64,000 bases of DNA, taken from contig OU452201.1 of the NCBI GenBank assembly GCA_911728435.2, positions 11,842,001 to 11,906,000 on the forward strand, written 5' to 3'. A program made the translations under genes and the position numbers. The stretch comes from Apoderus coryli. Its lineage: Eukaryota; Arthropoda; Insecta; Coleoptera; Attelabidae. How positions within the stretch are numbered: the stretch's first letter is position 1; each line of letters begins with the position of its first letter. This document shows positions 45,086-56,789 of the stretch, piece after piece. The notes beneath the pieces are model-generated. The model had not been told where the DNA came from. It did no database searches and saw only the letters and a list, made by a program, of their open reading frames with translations.

Positions 45086-46195
45086 TTGACAAAATGTGTC
45101 AAAGTCTGCCTAACTGTGTTAGTCTTAACTAAGCAGAAACAGATTATGCACCTTTGGTTAAGTTAGGCTGGGCCCCCAATTTGGCCTCTGGCTAACTAAC
45201 CTGTATAAAAGTAAAATTTATTTTGTACGCTTAATAGATACTTGTATATTATGATTCATATCCTTTTGAGACGCTACTGTATAAAGTATGGGGGCATGCC
45301 ACAGGACGCGCAAAGCCCTTCTATAGCCGTTATCAGCCGTCGTCCAGCCGTGTGTTATATCTCTCAAAAAGTATTACCATATAGAGCCCGGTCTTATGCC
45401 GACCTCCGGGAAATAGCCCTGATATTATTTGGTACGAGTATGTATATGTATATATATAAGACATAATATGAAAATGGCATAGGCAAAAAGGATCTGGTAG
45501 TAGTCCTGAAAAATAACCGGGTTTAACTTTGAGGATTTGTTTTGCAAGAGTGAGCAGAAAAAATGTATATGGATTTGAATATTATAATATTTTATATGGT
45601 TCAAATTTGTATAAAGATGGGTATAGAAACACAGGGCCAACAATATGTAAGTCATTTAAAACAAGAATATAGCCTCAAGTTTGTAGTACAATTTGACTAA
45701 AAGTATTGGAAGCCCGCTACAATTTCTGAATCTATTGACTATCCGCTTTTATTACTTCATAATTATAAAGAAATGACATTTTTAAATCAATCAAATTTTG
45801 GAAAATCTAACTAGCATTCTTGGCACAAAAAGTGCTCAAACCAAGACCTAATAATAGTATAAAAATAATACGTTGAAAAATATAAAATATATGGCGTTAC
45901 AATGATAAACAAAGAGAAAAGAAGGCCATTCTTTCTTGCATTAGCGTAAGTTGGACGCTCTCAAGATGGACCCTGCCATGTAGAAAATGAACGGGGATGA
46001 CATCCTCATAGAAATTAGAGATCATTACTTGTGTATTTTGCCACTCATTAAATATCTAAATATTAAGAAATTAAAAAATAATTCTTTCGGAATAGTAATA
46101 AAGGCAACTGTGTGATTGAATAAATGTAAATTTGTCAGTGGCTCTTATGTGAAAAAAAGTTGGATAAAACTCAATATAGACAAAAACGTAAATTA
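45086..46195. other. no gene seen
   Basis: A GC-richer patch at about 45290-45420 carries a 74-codon frame without similarity. The remainder is AT-rich. Confidence 0.45.
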
Positions 46196-46199
46196 AAAC

Positions 46200-46275
46200 A
46201 CTTATATTTATGGAGTCCTAACGTTTCAGGAACTAATCTGTTCCCGTCGTCAGATTTTATCCTCTGACATAATAT
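46200..46275 (-). ncRNA. hammerhead-like motif downstream of the Penelope-like coding remnant
   Basis: On the minus strand: CTGACGA (46247-46253), one extra C, stem II GGGAAC/GTTCCT (6 bp including one G-T), GAAAC (46223-46227), then GTTAGGACTCC. Stem I pairing next to the core is poor. Its position just 3' of the GIY-YIG remnant fits the hammerheads known in the terminal repeats of Penelope-like elements. Confidence 0.55.
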
Positions 46276-46289
46276 TTCATCTGTATTTT

Positions 46290-47370
46290 AAGTAAATGTT
46301 ATTATGAATAGCTTTCGCATATTGAGTTAGATTCGTATTCTACAATTTCGACATTGGCCCCTAGAATCCTATGACCTGTTTGATACGCGTGTTCGGCTAT
46401 GTTAAATTTTTGAAATTTCCTTCTCCTAATGAGTTTTGGTGTTCTTTTACTCTAAATTTCAGTGGCCTACCTGAGTCTTCAAAATAATATTGTGTTATTT
46501 TGAATATGCCTAGGATGGTATATCTCGTGGAAAGTTCGATTAATAAAATCTTCCGGCTAGTTATTTTTAATTAGTGCTGTTTTAATGTATTCTTTCTCTC
46601 GTATTAAAGATTCTCTATCGTTGCATATTATTTTTGTTCTATCTAATAGACAACTATTCCCTTTTTAACAGTTGTACGATGATTTGAGTTAAAAATTCAA
46701 ATATCTATCTGTGTGTGTTTTGTTCCTATATATCTCAATCTTGAAGGAATTATTATTTTTAATTAAAATATCCAGGAAAGGTATTTTCTTATATTTCAAT
46801 TTTGAATTTAATTTTTGGTTTTTTTGTATTTAGAGAAGATACAAAATTGTCTAATTATGATTTTGATTATATGACCAAATCGCGAATATCTCCACGACGT
46901 ATCTCCACCAAATTTGAGGTTTTACGGGTTCAGATTGCATAATATTTGCCTCAGAGTTTTCGATAAGTATATTACTTAGGATTGGAGACAAAGGTGAGCC
47001 CATGGCCATTCCGAAATGTTGTTTATAGAAATGATGGTTGAGTTGAAAATATGCTGTCTTTATGAAAATTGTTAATAGTTCTAATATTTTAGGTTCTTGT
47101 AGTTAAGCTTAGATCATTTTCCAGCAAGTTTCTAAGCGTTTTATCAACAGGAACATTTGTAAATAAGCTCACAACGTCAAAACATACTAATAATTTAATA
47201 GTATTAATTTCGGAAAGTGTTTCTTTAAAATATGTTGAGTTTAGGATATGTAAGTTAGTGTTATTCGATATATATTCTAAATAGTGGAGAAATACCCAAA
47301 TAATGAGCCACAACAAACACATCATCAAAACTCTGAGTTGATGAACAATTTTATTAGTGAAACCTAACAT
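46290..47370 (-). pseudogene. Penelope-like element: reverse transcriptase and GIY-YIG endonuclease remnants
   Basis: From 47370 the minus strand reads HLEYISNNTNL-like sequence, then LLVCFDVVSLFTNVPVDKTL, the Penelope-type motif A with its catalytic Asp. After frameshifts come FGMAMGSPLSPILSN (motif B) and WWRYVVEIFAIW, where YVDDTFxIW is expected, so the catalytic Asp pair is lost. Next are FLDILIKNNNSFKIEIYRNK and THTDRYLNF (motifs D/E), and finally GRPLKFRVKEHQNS and FNIAEHAYQTGHRILGANV, typical of the C-terminal GIY-YIG domain. The native protein would prime reverse transcription at its own nick. Stops and frameshifts throughout show it is dead. The hammerhead at 46.2 kb follows directly. 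Confidence 0.8.
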
Positions 47371-49990
47371 ACAACATGTATTCCAAACACTTATATAAAA
47401 GCCGTGCCAAAATAAGGACGAAATTATTGTATCCCTATCGTGTAACTGAAACTTTTGACGCGCATCCTTTTTTCCATCCAGGTAGAAATTTTTTTGTTAC
47501 GCGACGCATATTTTTTAATACATTATAATATTCTGCATATGTTAGAAGGGTATTAAGTTTTTTATTTTGTATTATCGAAAAATGAAAAGGAACAACGCAG
47601 ATGTTCCCGACTAGGGTTTTATAGATTGAAGGGTTATCGATTTTATTATTTTCTGTATGTATATATTTTAAATGAGGACAATGTATAAGAGTGATATTGG
47701 TTTTTGTGGGGACACAAAAAAAGGATTTAAAATTTAAACTAGGGTAGGTATATATAATTTTGAATACAAAGTCGGATGCCAAAATCTGTATTATTTATAA
47801 ATAAAAAACAAAAAATTACACGATGCAGCATTTTTCGGCGTACTTAATACTGGATATTTAAGAAATATTGATACAAGAGCGCCAGAATTTCCTTTTTCAA
47901 CTCAGAGTTAATTAATTAACATTACGCATAATTATTTTCAAAATATTTGAGGTATGAAGAAGTCGTTAATTGTGAAATTGATTTCGTCCAAACCGTTAAT
48001 AATATTGCATTCAATATTTTGTAATGTTAGGCACCCTCAACTGTTACATAATGTCAATACCTTCTTACACAAGAGCAGGTAAATTTCTTACCTATTGTCA
48101 CCCCGAGTTAAGCATTATAATAATAATGGGGTTAGACCCAAGAGGGAAAAAATTGGACAACCCTTTTTAGGTACCTTTAAAAGTTTTTTATTAATTTACT
48201 TATATGTACCGATGTGTTTGCCCATATGGGGATACCGGAAGGAAATTTTTGTAAAGAGAAGGGTTCTTGGGCAGGTAGATTTTTAAATTCTTTTATATTT
48301 TGCCGTATATAGGTTTGGGATCATTTGAATTTTAGATTTTGATTTAGTTCCCGTTCGTATCTTGATTATAGTCGTGTTGAGGTACGTTGAGAGTTAAAAA
48401 GTTAAGGAAGTTTCATTTTTAATCGGTTCGATCTCAAGTGGATGATTATTTTATTGAACCGGTGCGTTGGTGTGGATATTATTATTAATATAAATTTAAA
48501 AACGTAAGTAAAATAGACGATATTTGTTAGAATTTTAATATAAGGATAAATAACTTCATAGATTGTTGATGAATTAAATAAGTAAATATTCCACACGGGG
48601 AAAAAAACTGTTTTATCGTAGACATATAATATTCTTTCTTCAATATTAGCTTGCCCTTTCGTTGAAGATACCATCCGACCCGGATATGATCTGATTTCAA
48701 TGTGTGAATGTGGATTTAAATTATGACTAAGTATTTCAAAAATAGAAATTAATCTAGCATATTCTGCAAACATGCAGAAGTAATAATTATATAGTTTTTA
48801 CAATATTAATATGAACTGCGGAAAAGTACTATTTTAATTTTGAATTTTGTGAAAAATATCGATGATTTTACAAATAATAATTTGCACAGAATGTGCATTA
48901 ATCTGTAGTTAAATTGATGAGCTTTTGGCTGCAATTTCGTGTCCAGGAAGCTCGATTTAGTTTGATTAATTTTTTTTTTTTGCAGATATCTAATATTTTT
49001 TATAATAAATATTCTCATAATTTACATTAAATTCTTTAAATTTTAAATTATTTTGTGAAGTGGTAGAACTTGTACAAATAAATCTGTCACATTTTTTGAA
49101 AATTAATTTTGGCACCGCCCAATAATGAAATGATAGTGAGTGGTAACATTTCTTGTTTTAATAATAGAAGATATATAGCAACTTTCTTCATAATTTGAGA
49201 GGTAGAATACGTTATAATGTCAAGCTAGCTAGATACTTTGGTTTTTAAAGTTACAGAGGGTGATTACAAAAATTTGCATAATGTTATTTGAAGGCTTTGT
49301 CTAGTTGCGTCAAAAACTACTTCATAAACACGCATAAAAAAACACTTGGAAATTAAGCATTTTCGGGTATGTTTATATGAAATTTTTACATAAAAAACCA
49401 CTTTGTATATGGCATATGTAACAGTATGGTCTAGAAGACAATCTATACTTTTTGGCAGAAAAACATAAGAAACAACTAAGATACAGATTATTAATAATTC
49501 CTCAAAATTAACTGAAAATTATTACAAGTTAAACTATTTAAGTAAAATTTATATTTACTTTTATCTCTTATTGATAAAAATATAAAATTAATGATTTTCC
49601 ATAGCCTACAGATTTTAAAATCGATATTTGCAAGATAGTTGCAACATTTTGGCGTTTTTGTGTTTAAGTTTAAGAGAATCCTTCAACATGGTGTAACAAC
49701 AGATCCTTTAGGTCTAAATTCTATATGGTCGTAGACATAAATAACCAAATCTTGCCAGTGTAGCCTGCGACCTACAGGAACAGAGCTCTATCATGGAATC
49801 TAGCCTCTGATATCAATGACACAACACACCCTCTAAGACTTATTATTGAAGATGAACCGCTGCAGCGTTTCTGACTTACGCTGATTTGTGGGAAGGGCCT
49901 CACGAATATGATTGCCGTGGTTTTCAATACCAGGGGTTGGCTCGCGAAAAATGCTAAAGGGTCTTTAAAAAACACCTTCAATAAATTCCA
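47371..49990. other. AT-rich stretch, no firm gene
   Basis: It may include the 5' part of the Penelope-like copy, but the 115-codon frame at 47435-47782 (-) shows no family motifs. A 69-codon minus-strand frame at 49772-49981 (PLVLKTTAIIFVRPFPQIS) faintly recalls a LINE reverse-transcriptase segment. Other frames are low complexity. Confidence 0.4.
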
Positions 49991-49995
49991 GAGCC

Positions 49996-50519
49996 GGGTG
50001 TCCCAAAATTAACGCAAGATTTGAATTAAATAGAAAACACAGTTTTTAGTCTTTTGATTGTAAGATTTTTATTGAATCAATAATGCATTCTGCAAACTCT
50101 TTTCGCAGTGCACAGATCTTTTGTAAGCATACGCTGCAGAGAGCTTCCTGCAATTTGCAATGCTTGTCCACGACGCCGAATTGAGGTTCCTGGATTGTCA
50201 CCGACACTCTCACGCACTGCTTCGATATTGAAATTTGAACGACTTGATTTTGGGCGACCAGTGAGTTTGGCGTCTCCAACGGTCCCTGTCTCCCGGAATT
50301 TTTCAATTAATCTCTTCACAGTTGACGAACTTAAAACACTATTCCGACCATATTTTGTATGAATTTTTTTTTTGATAATGAAGACACGTTGTTCTATCGT
50401 GTAACGCTCCATTTTTACCAACCCTAAACTATCAGCTGTTTGTTTTGTTTTTAGGGTTGCCAACACTTTACTGCATAAATGGCGGCAAATTCAAATGTTG
50501 CGTTAATATTGAGACACCC
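49996..50519 (-). mobile_element. 0.5-kb Tc1/mariner-type deletion derivative with intact TIRs
   Basis: Left end GGGTGTCCCAAAATTAACGC and inverted right end GGGTGTCTCAATATTAACGC match over about 30 bp (further AAxATTTGAAT). Nearly the whole interior is a transposase N-terminus, so this is a MITE formed directly from an autonomous parent by internal deletion. Confidence 0.75.
50077..50413 (-). pseudogene. transposase N-terminal DNA-binding region
   Basis: Starting at the ATG at 50413 (MERYTIEQRVFIIKKK), the frame shows a short gap or low-complexity run where the parent has more residues. It then reads SSSTVKRLIEKFRETGTVGD, GRPKSSRSNFNIEAVRESVG, NPGTSIRRRGQALQIAGSSL and QRMLTKDL. This is the paired helix-turn-helix region common in insect Tc1/mariner-like transposases. 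The upstream in-frame ATG at 50466 is outside the conserved region and probably not used. No catalytic residues remain. A stop follows CRMHY at 50077. Confidence 0.75.
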
Positions 50520-52435
50520 ATTCTTTTCGAGGAAGTGCTAATAAATGTTTTGCACATCTTGTGGGCATTTAATTCCTACGAGTACAGCATTTAATATGGG
50601 ACATTGTTTTTGGTACTGTTAAATTAACTTTTCAGCTATATATATACCATAGGCGTCACATTTGACAGGTGAAGTGATACTATTATATTAATTTTCATTA
50701 TATTTAAAATTTGATATTTTCAATATAAGATTTGAAAACATCTTCCTATTTTATTCAAAATAACAAAATAAGCGGGTATATTATATTTTGTAATTTAAAG
50801 TGAAATAAAATTTAAGCTAATTTACCTAAACAATTAATTAAATTATTAATATTCGTCACGAAATGATATGTAAGTTTACGAAGTTTTCTAACCAGCTTGT
50901 AGATGCAAACTTTATACAAATACTACCTTATCCTGCAGGTAACTTGAAAACCCACATGGGTTTATATCGTAATACTGGAGAGGGACGTCTATAGACCAAG
51001 CAAACAATATCGTATACCCAAAACTTACAAATTTAAATCAATATTAGTATCTACTGAATCTAAGCGGGTTGAAATCGAAATTTACACTTACACATTTACT
51101 TATTGCTTGTTAGTTCCATTACAATTGATAATACCGTTTAGGTAAATATCAGTTTATGTTTTATGAGAGCCTGTTTAAAATCGGTACCAAATTCCCAACG
51201 TTTTGACGTTGGCGCAACTTTGAAAATTTTCACAGGTGGACGTAACTTTTCGACGTGAGCTTCGGGCGAAGCTGTTTTCTCAGAGACTGTGCCGCAACTG
51301 TGACTGTTCTGCTTAAAATGCCGTCGATGTATCGTGTGTTTTAATGGGAGAAGTGTCATAAACGTGACATCGCCGAGTAAATACATACAGTAATTTTAAT
51401 TTCTATGTCAAAATTATGAAAAGGTATATGACCATAACATAACCATTATGTTAGAAATATATAAATTTGCAGTTAGCAATACCAATCTGGAGTGAGAAAT
51501 ATTATTGAAAACAAAAATCAAATGCAAAAATTTCAGAACAAGGTGACAAAAAATTTTCCCATTTCATTCCCACTAGCATGATAAATCGTCCTCTGGCCAC
51601 TACTTATTTTTTACCCACTATAATTTATGGCTGTTTTTTCCCGACATCCGCGTTGCTTCCAAGTCAATGCCGTAAAAAGGAAAATGTCCTGTGTCTGTTC
51701 GTCCTTTTCTTGGTCCTGCCAAAAAGGACGATTGTATGTACTGATAAATTGCCGCATCGGGACTTTATCTTATGTGATGCGTCAACCTCATACTGATAGA
51801 TTAACTTTACTTAGTCTTTGAAAAGAAAGTATTGGGAAAAATTATGGTGTTAAGTATATGTTTAGACCAAAAAGATTTTGACATACTTAATTTAATATTT
51901 ACTATAAAAGGATGTGTGAATAATAACGTTGATGTAATTCACACAGATGCAGTTTATCTTTACAATACATACTAAGATGAAAATTGTAGATATCTATAGA
52001 CAAATAAAACCATTTCGTAATCTAAAAGTAATTTTTCGAGCTATTATTTTTATCTGGATTTGTACAATAAATACTGCGAAACCTCTCAGTTAATAATACT
52101 ACTAAGTATATGTTTGGCTAGAACTAGGTTATTTAAATTATTACACATCGTCGATTACAAAAATAAAATAATATATTTCTCCTCAATTTCCCTTGAGCAA
52201 TATTTTCACACACGTTTTCCTCATTAACTCAAATGGTATAGTATATGTATTGAGTATCAAGAAATGCACCTGAAATTAAGCGTTTATATTTTACAATATT
52301 GTTAATTAATAAAATAAGTTTATGTCAAGTATGAGAAAAATTGTATAATCAAATCATTTCCTGAATTTTGCATATTTGATTGGAAAAAAATAAAGAAAAG
52401 CGATCCAAGCGAAATTTTTATATTTAAATCATCCT
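50520..52435. other. AT-rich stretch without a recognisable gene
   Basis: GC-richer patches at 51175-51330 and 51560-51790 carry short frames without similarity. No repeats noticed. Confidence 0.45.
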
Positions 52436-52439
52436 AAAA

Positions 52440-53140
52440 GATTTTGAGTGAAAAATAAATTAAATCACCGTGAGTTAAAATACTTTCTACATCGTTGCAA
52501 TGTTTTAAATGATTTTCTTTAGACATGCCCTTTAAACCATATATATTATATAAAATTTGAAAATAATTACTATGGTGACTAAGTTGTTTAAATCTAGTAT
52601 CTATTGCATTTAGTGCCTGGCCAATTGTAGACGAAAAAAAATCTACCTAATTTTTTTTAGGATTCTCGATCAGTTCATCCCGAGCTTTGTATGAGAAATT
52701 CCTTTTTTTCTTCTTATACGCGGTGTCGTGCAATATTGTTGATTCAAAATTGGCTTCTATACGTAAATTTTGTCAGCCAGTTCTCTCGCATCATCGATAG
52801 TTTCATTAAAAGATTTATCCGATCGAAGATCCTGAAAAACTTTTTGCAATTTTGCAAAAAATCAAGTGCAGATGCTAGATCATAATATTTTGTCTGTAAC
52901 AATTTGCTTATTGGATTAATACAGTTTAAAATTTTATACCAAAGAACTATTGAATATAAAAATGGAAATTGTTAAATATAAGTTAATAAACCCGAGGCTT
53001 TGTCCCTTATTAAATAAAATAAATTTCTTCATTCTCATAAATGCTTAGCAAGGCATCGTATACGCCTCCGACATAAAGTCTTAAAGGCTTTAAAGCCTCT
53101 ATCCTACTCTCACATCTAGTATCACTAAATGGTTTATTTT
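52440..53140 (-). pseudogene. hAT transposase remnant (ZMYM1-like/DUF4371 type)
   Basis: The minus strand, with several frame changes, reads NKPFSDTRC..RIEALKPL and DALLSIYENEE, then DKASGLLTYI.QFPFLYSIV, LWYKILNCINPISKLLQTKY and LASALDFLQNCKKFF, then FNETIDDARELADKI, TTPRIRRKKNFSYKARDEL and IGQALNAIDTRFKQLSHHSN, and finally YFQILYNIYGLK and NHLKHCNDVESILTHGD. This order (SDTRW block, WYxIL, RxRRxK, RFxQL, LTHG) is that of the hAT transposases related to zinc-finger MYM-type protein 1. The catalytic first Asp region upstream and the C-terminal dimerisation block are not seen. Frameshifts and stops make it an old fossil. Confidence 0.75.
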
Positions 53141-54640
53141 AATGTCAAAATTTTCTAAAAATTTTCGTTACAACTACATATATAGAATGAAAACAACTAT
53201 TTTAACTTTGTCTTGGTAAGTCTAGGAACAAATTTACTATTATAATAGTGTATGAAATTTGATGAATACTGAAACTCATTTAGAAGTGCCGTTCGTGAAT
53301 TCGCTGACAAATTGAAACGTTCTCCTTCGTCATTAGTATCAGTCAGTTCCTGTTCTAAAAATTTGTTTGAAATTAGGAACGATATACGAACGGTTCTAAT
53401 CGAAATTTGCCCGGAATCGTAGTTTTCAAAACACTAACATAAGTAATAATTACATTCACACTATTTTCATTCATAATCTAGCAAAATGTGCCCTAAAAAT
53501 TACATAGGCAATCAATGATTAAAAAATAGCACGTTTCTAACGACTATCTTGCCCTTGGCATAGACGGGATGACGTTCAGTGACGACTTATGAATGAGCGC
53601 GTCTACAACTTGGATGGAAAACCGTCTAGGGTTGTCATAAAAAAGAGGAAGTCTAGAAATTGTGCAATATGTCCGAAAGGGCTGCAGTACGCAGTTCGTA
53701 CACCCGTGGCTGGAAGAAGTGGAACGGTGTCTGCGAGTGGAGGCTAAAATGATTTTTTATAAAAAAAATATGTTGATCATACACTGGCATGCATTCCAAA
53801 TGATAGAGTTGAAGATATTTAATGATTTTCATAAGAGAAGAAACTTTAAAAATAAATTAATGAATTAAAGTGAAGATAAGTTTAATTAGGAATTTATAAT
53901 GAAAGTTGATCTCCACAAAACTGAATTCAATCAAATAATTAAAATAACCTCACATGGGGAGGATAATTACACAAGTTTTAGATTAATTTAAAAACTAAAC
54001 CTTTTATATCCAAAAAAACTTGAAATATGTCGTTATATTATTTATTTTATTTAGACACACTGTATATAAGTGATTTCCATGGTTTGAATGAAATAATACA
54101 GAAATAAAAAAAAGGGAAAATGGAGGAACAAAAACAAAGGATTGCTGTTACGCTTAAAAGCTTAGGCCGTGATGATGAAAAAGAAAAAAGTTCTCCCTAT
54201 ATCTCGGACAATAATTAGTCATACGGGAAAAGGAGGGAGTGGGTGGTTTAATCCACCCCTTTGCAAGCAACCAGCGAACATGCACATATATATTTTTCGT
54301 TTTGTTATGTTTAGGAGTGCTAAGTGAAAGCGGCCATATTGCCACTTTAAAAATTATGCATGGGTGATACAGAAAATATTTCTGTGATGAAAAAAGAGAA
54401 AATTGTAGCTATAATGTTCAACCAAACAATTTTTGTAGCTTTCGCGAGTAGGCAGTAATTAAAAATATGTGTTGATTTTTTTAATATAATGAAAGTGTAA
54501 ATTAGTATAGTACTCATTTTCTTTCTGTCAATATTATTTTAATATTGTACGATGAGTGTTAAATAAAAAATGGGAAATTTCGTTTTTTTATTGGTTTAGA
54601 CATTCCCTTCAAAGTAGATCTTATACTTATTCAAAATAAA
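53141..54640. other. no firm feature
   Basis: A GC-richer patch at 53540-53740 carries two overlapping short frames without recognised similarity. The remainder is AT-rich. Confidence 0.45.
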
Positions 54641-54849
54641 TAAAATCAGCCACAAAAATGCAGTATAAAACAAGGGAAAATCCAGACCCAAAAAATTTAA
54701 AAAAAGTTAAGAAGGCAAATATATAATTTATTATTATTTTATGAAATAATTTTATGAAATAATCCATTCAAAGAGGAGCGATGATTATATATATAATTCA
54801 AACGACGTCAGCTCCACAAAATAAATATATTTCTATATCAAAAATCACG

Positions 54850-54908
54850 GCACATTGCCTATGTCAGACATGGTTCGAGAAAATTAAATTCTCATCATCA
54901 GTGACTCT
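54850..54908 (-). ncRNA. hammerhead-like motif, left arm, mutated
   Basis: On the minus strand: CTGATGA (54895-54901), extra T, stem II GAGAA/TTCTC, then GAACC where GAAAC is expected (A15.1 changed), and ATGTC before TGACATAGGC. The outer 5' strand of stem I is missing because the arm ends there. Confidence 0.5.
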
Positions 54909-55130
54909 CAGGTACAAGATAAACAATTTCAGTTTTACCAATATAACATATTCTAAAATAAGAGATAAGTAAACTTTTACAATGTGTACATGAAATGTTT
55001 CTTACCGTTTTGTGAAAAAAGGTTTTGTGAAGATTTTATGTAAATTAAAGTTATAACATTGTTTTATGAATTCAAAATCAAAATAAAAATTTAAACTATA
55101 TTTGAGATTAAAATTATTTAATGGCATAAT

Positions 55131-55192
55131 GCCTATTTTGAGAGTCACTGATGATGAGAATTTAATTTTCTCGAAACATGTCTGACATAGGC
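55131..55192 (+). ncRNA. hammerhead ribozyme motif, right arm, Penelope type
   Basis: CTGATGA (55148-55154), extra T, stem II GAGAA/TTCTC (5 bp, 7-nt loop), GAAAC (55173-55177), stem III AC/GT with a 2-nt loop, GTC triplet with predicted cleavage after C55182. Stem I has an inner part GTCA/TGAC, a bulge TTTGAGA on the 5' side and an outer part GCCTAT/ATAGGC, the split expected for loop-loop contacts. The unpaired base after CTGATGA and the very short stem III may require dimerisation for efficient cleavage. Confidence 0.65.
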
Positions 55193-55304
55193 AACGTGCC
55201 GTGATTTTTGATATAGAAATATATTTATGTTGTGGAGCTGACGTCGTTTGATTTATAGATATAATTTATTATTATTTTTTGAAACCATACCTTGTTTAAG
55301 ACTG

Positions 55305-55345
55305 CATTTTTGTGACTGATGATATAGACCCCTGAAATATGTATA
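55305..55345 (+). ncRNA. hammerhead-like remnant at the outer right end of the foldback
   Basis: CTGATGA (55316-55322) followed by GAAATATGTAT at 55334, where GAAACATGTAT is expected. Stem II has decayed. Counted as a fossil only. Confidence 0.3.
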
Positions 55346-55479
55346 ACGGAATATAAGTATTTTAATATGGGGATGTGCCCAATTTTGTTTAATTTGGTTA
55401 ACGTAGCGCTTCACTGTAAGAATGGACTATATTTTCATTTTATACTTGGTGGCTTCTTCCAATACCCGAAACACTTGTG

Positions 55480-55770
55480 GAACTCCATCTATAGCTCCTA
55501 AAACGATGACGATGATTTTTACGATTGTAATGTTGTGTTTCGCTAAAAATTGACGAACAAGCAATGAAGTGTTATGCAGTTAGAATGAATTGTTTTGCCA
55601 CAAATCGAGGCGTTTGCCGCGGACTGCTTCACGTAAACGGCGATGAACTTCTCCTCCGTAATCATTTGACCTTCTGGCAAGAACGGTACAACTTGCTGTT
55701 GAAATCCAAGAACACAGTGAGCATAACCTTGACATAGACCGTTTTCTCGGCCTTAGCGATCAATAATGAA
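55480..55770 (-). pseudogene. mariner transposase fragment
   Basis: On the minus strand, across frames: EKTVYVKVMLTVFLDFN (compare VMLTVFFDFxG of mariners), then RRLREAVRGKRLDLWQNNSF (compare RRLREAxRRKRPELW) and LLVRQFLAKHN (compare LLVRxFLAKN). This is the interval between the first and third catalytic Asp blocks. The HDNAPAH segment itself is deleted or eroded. It belongs to a different mariner lineage from copies 1-3. Confidence 0.65.
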
Positions 55771-56034
55771 GCCACTGGGATGATTTAACCTTAATTACGA
55801 CAATATAACCATATCATCACTTCTCAGGGAACTATATTCGCCGCTGTTTATGTTCGAAATGCTGTCACATTTTTATACCTATGGTACGGTTTTATAGCAA
55901 AAGTTGAGTCACTGATCATCAGCTAACGTGGTATTTAAATATCTCTATTTAAAGAAGCATTGCAGATTATATACTCATATTAGAAACATTTATAATAATT
56001 ATGAGAAGTAAAGAAAATACAATACAAACAAGCG

Positions 56035-56784
56035 AATCAATATATGTTCAGATAGCCAGGCGGCCTTAAGGGCTCTGAGAAGCCCCAAGGTTACAACCAA
56101 ACTGGTATGGGAATGCCAAACAGAACTTAGGGCCTTGGCGGACCACAACAGGGTTAATCTAGTGTGGGTCCCGGGGCACTCGGGAATAGAAGGCAACGAG
56201 AGAGCGGATGGCTGGCTAGACAAGCCTCTGAAACCACATATACTGGCACGGAACCTGCGCTGGGCATGTCTAAAAGAACGGCGAGGGAACTCCTCAAGTG
56301 CTGGGCCAAAAGCGAGCACCAGAGATATTGGGAACATATTCCCAAGCAGGAGCATGGGAAGAGGTTATACCTGGTGCAGGAACAAAACGCACTGAAAAAC
56401 TGCTATCATTAAGCAGGAGTCAGATGCGAATAACTATGGAACTCCTTACTGGGCATTGCGCTCTGAGAGACCACCTAAATAAGATGGGGCTGTACAATGA
56501 GGACCTGCAATGCAGATTGTGTAATGGGGCAGTTGAAACAGCTTACCATGTAATATGTGAGTGTGTAGTTCTACAACGAAGACGACACGCTATTTTTGGG
56601 CATTCGCTAATTGCGCCAGCAGATATTGACACCCAACACATAACTGAACTCCACAAATTAGTGGGGGGTACAGGGTTGCTGGATTGGGTGGCATAATATA
56701 CGGGGATTTTTCACAATAAGCCCATGAGGCTGCAGTGAAACCGGTGACTTAAGTCGTACGGACCCTTTAAAAAAAAAAAAAGAA
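56035..56784 (+). pseudogene. LINE 3' end with RNase H domain and C-terminal zinc knuckle
   Basis: The plus strand reads ICSDSQAALRALRSPKVTTK (RNase H, with the DSQAAL Asp) and NLVWVPGHSGIEGNERADG (RNase H HSG..GNE.AD block). After a frameshift near 56200-56300 it continues LLSLSRSQMRITMELLTGHC and LRDHLNKMGLYNEDLQCRLC, then AYHVICECVV (a C-x2-C...H...C zinc-binding motif), ending at TAA near 56694. About 70 bp of 3' UTR and a poly(A) run (56768-56780) follow. Domain order fits RNase H-bearing LINEs of the I/R1/LOA group. The reverse transcriptase and endonuclease are lost by 5' truncation. RNase H would remove the RNA strand during element copying. Confidence 0.85.
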
Positions 56785-56789
56785 AATAC

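Larger units (their letters stand above)
54645..55345. mobile_element. foldback of Penelope-type terminal repeats with opposed hammerheads
   Basis: The inner arms (about 54780-54908 and 55143-55255) are inverted copies containing CAAACGACGTCAGCTCCACA, ATATATTTCTATATCAAAAA and TCACGGCACA..GCCTATGTC. An outer pair (TCAGCCACAAAAATGCAG near 54645 against CTGCATTTTTGTGACTGA near 55302) also matches inversely. Both the inner and outer arms break next to a CTGATGA box. No coding sequence. Inverted terminal repeats are a known arrangement for Penelope-like elements. Confidence 0.7.

Noticed and set aside
49772..49981. LINE-like minus-strand frame (KTTAIIFVRPFP)
   Set aside because: The resemblance to a reverse-transcriptase segment is faint and unsupported by neighbouring motifs.
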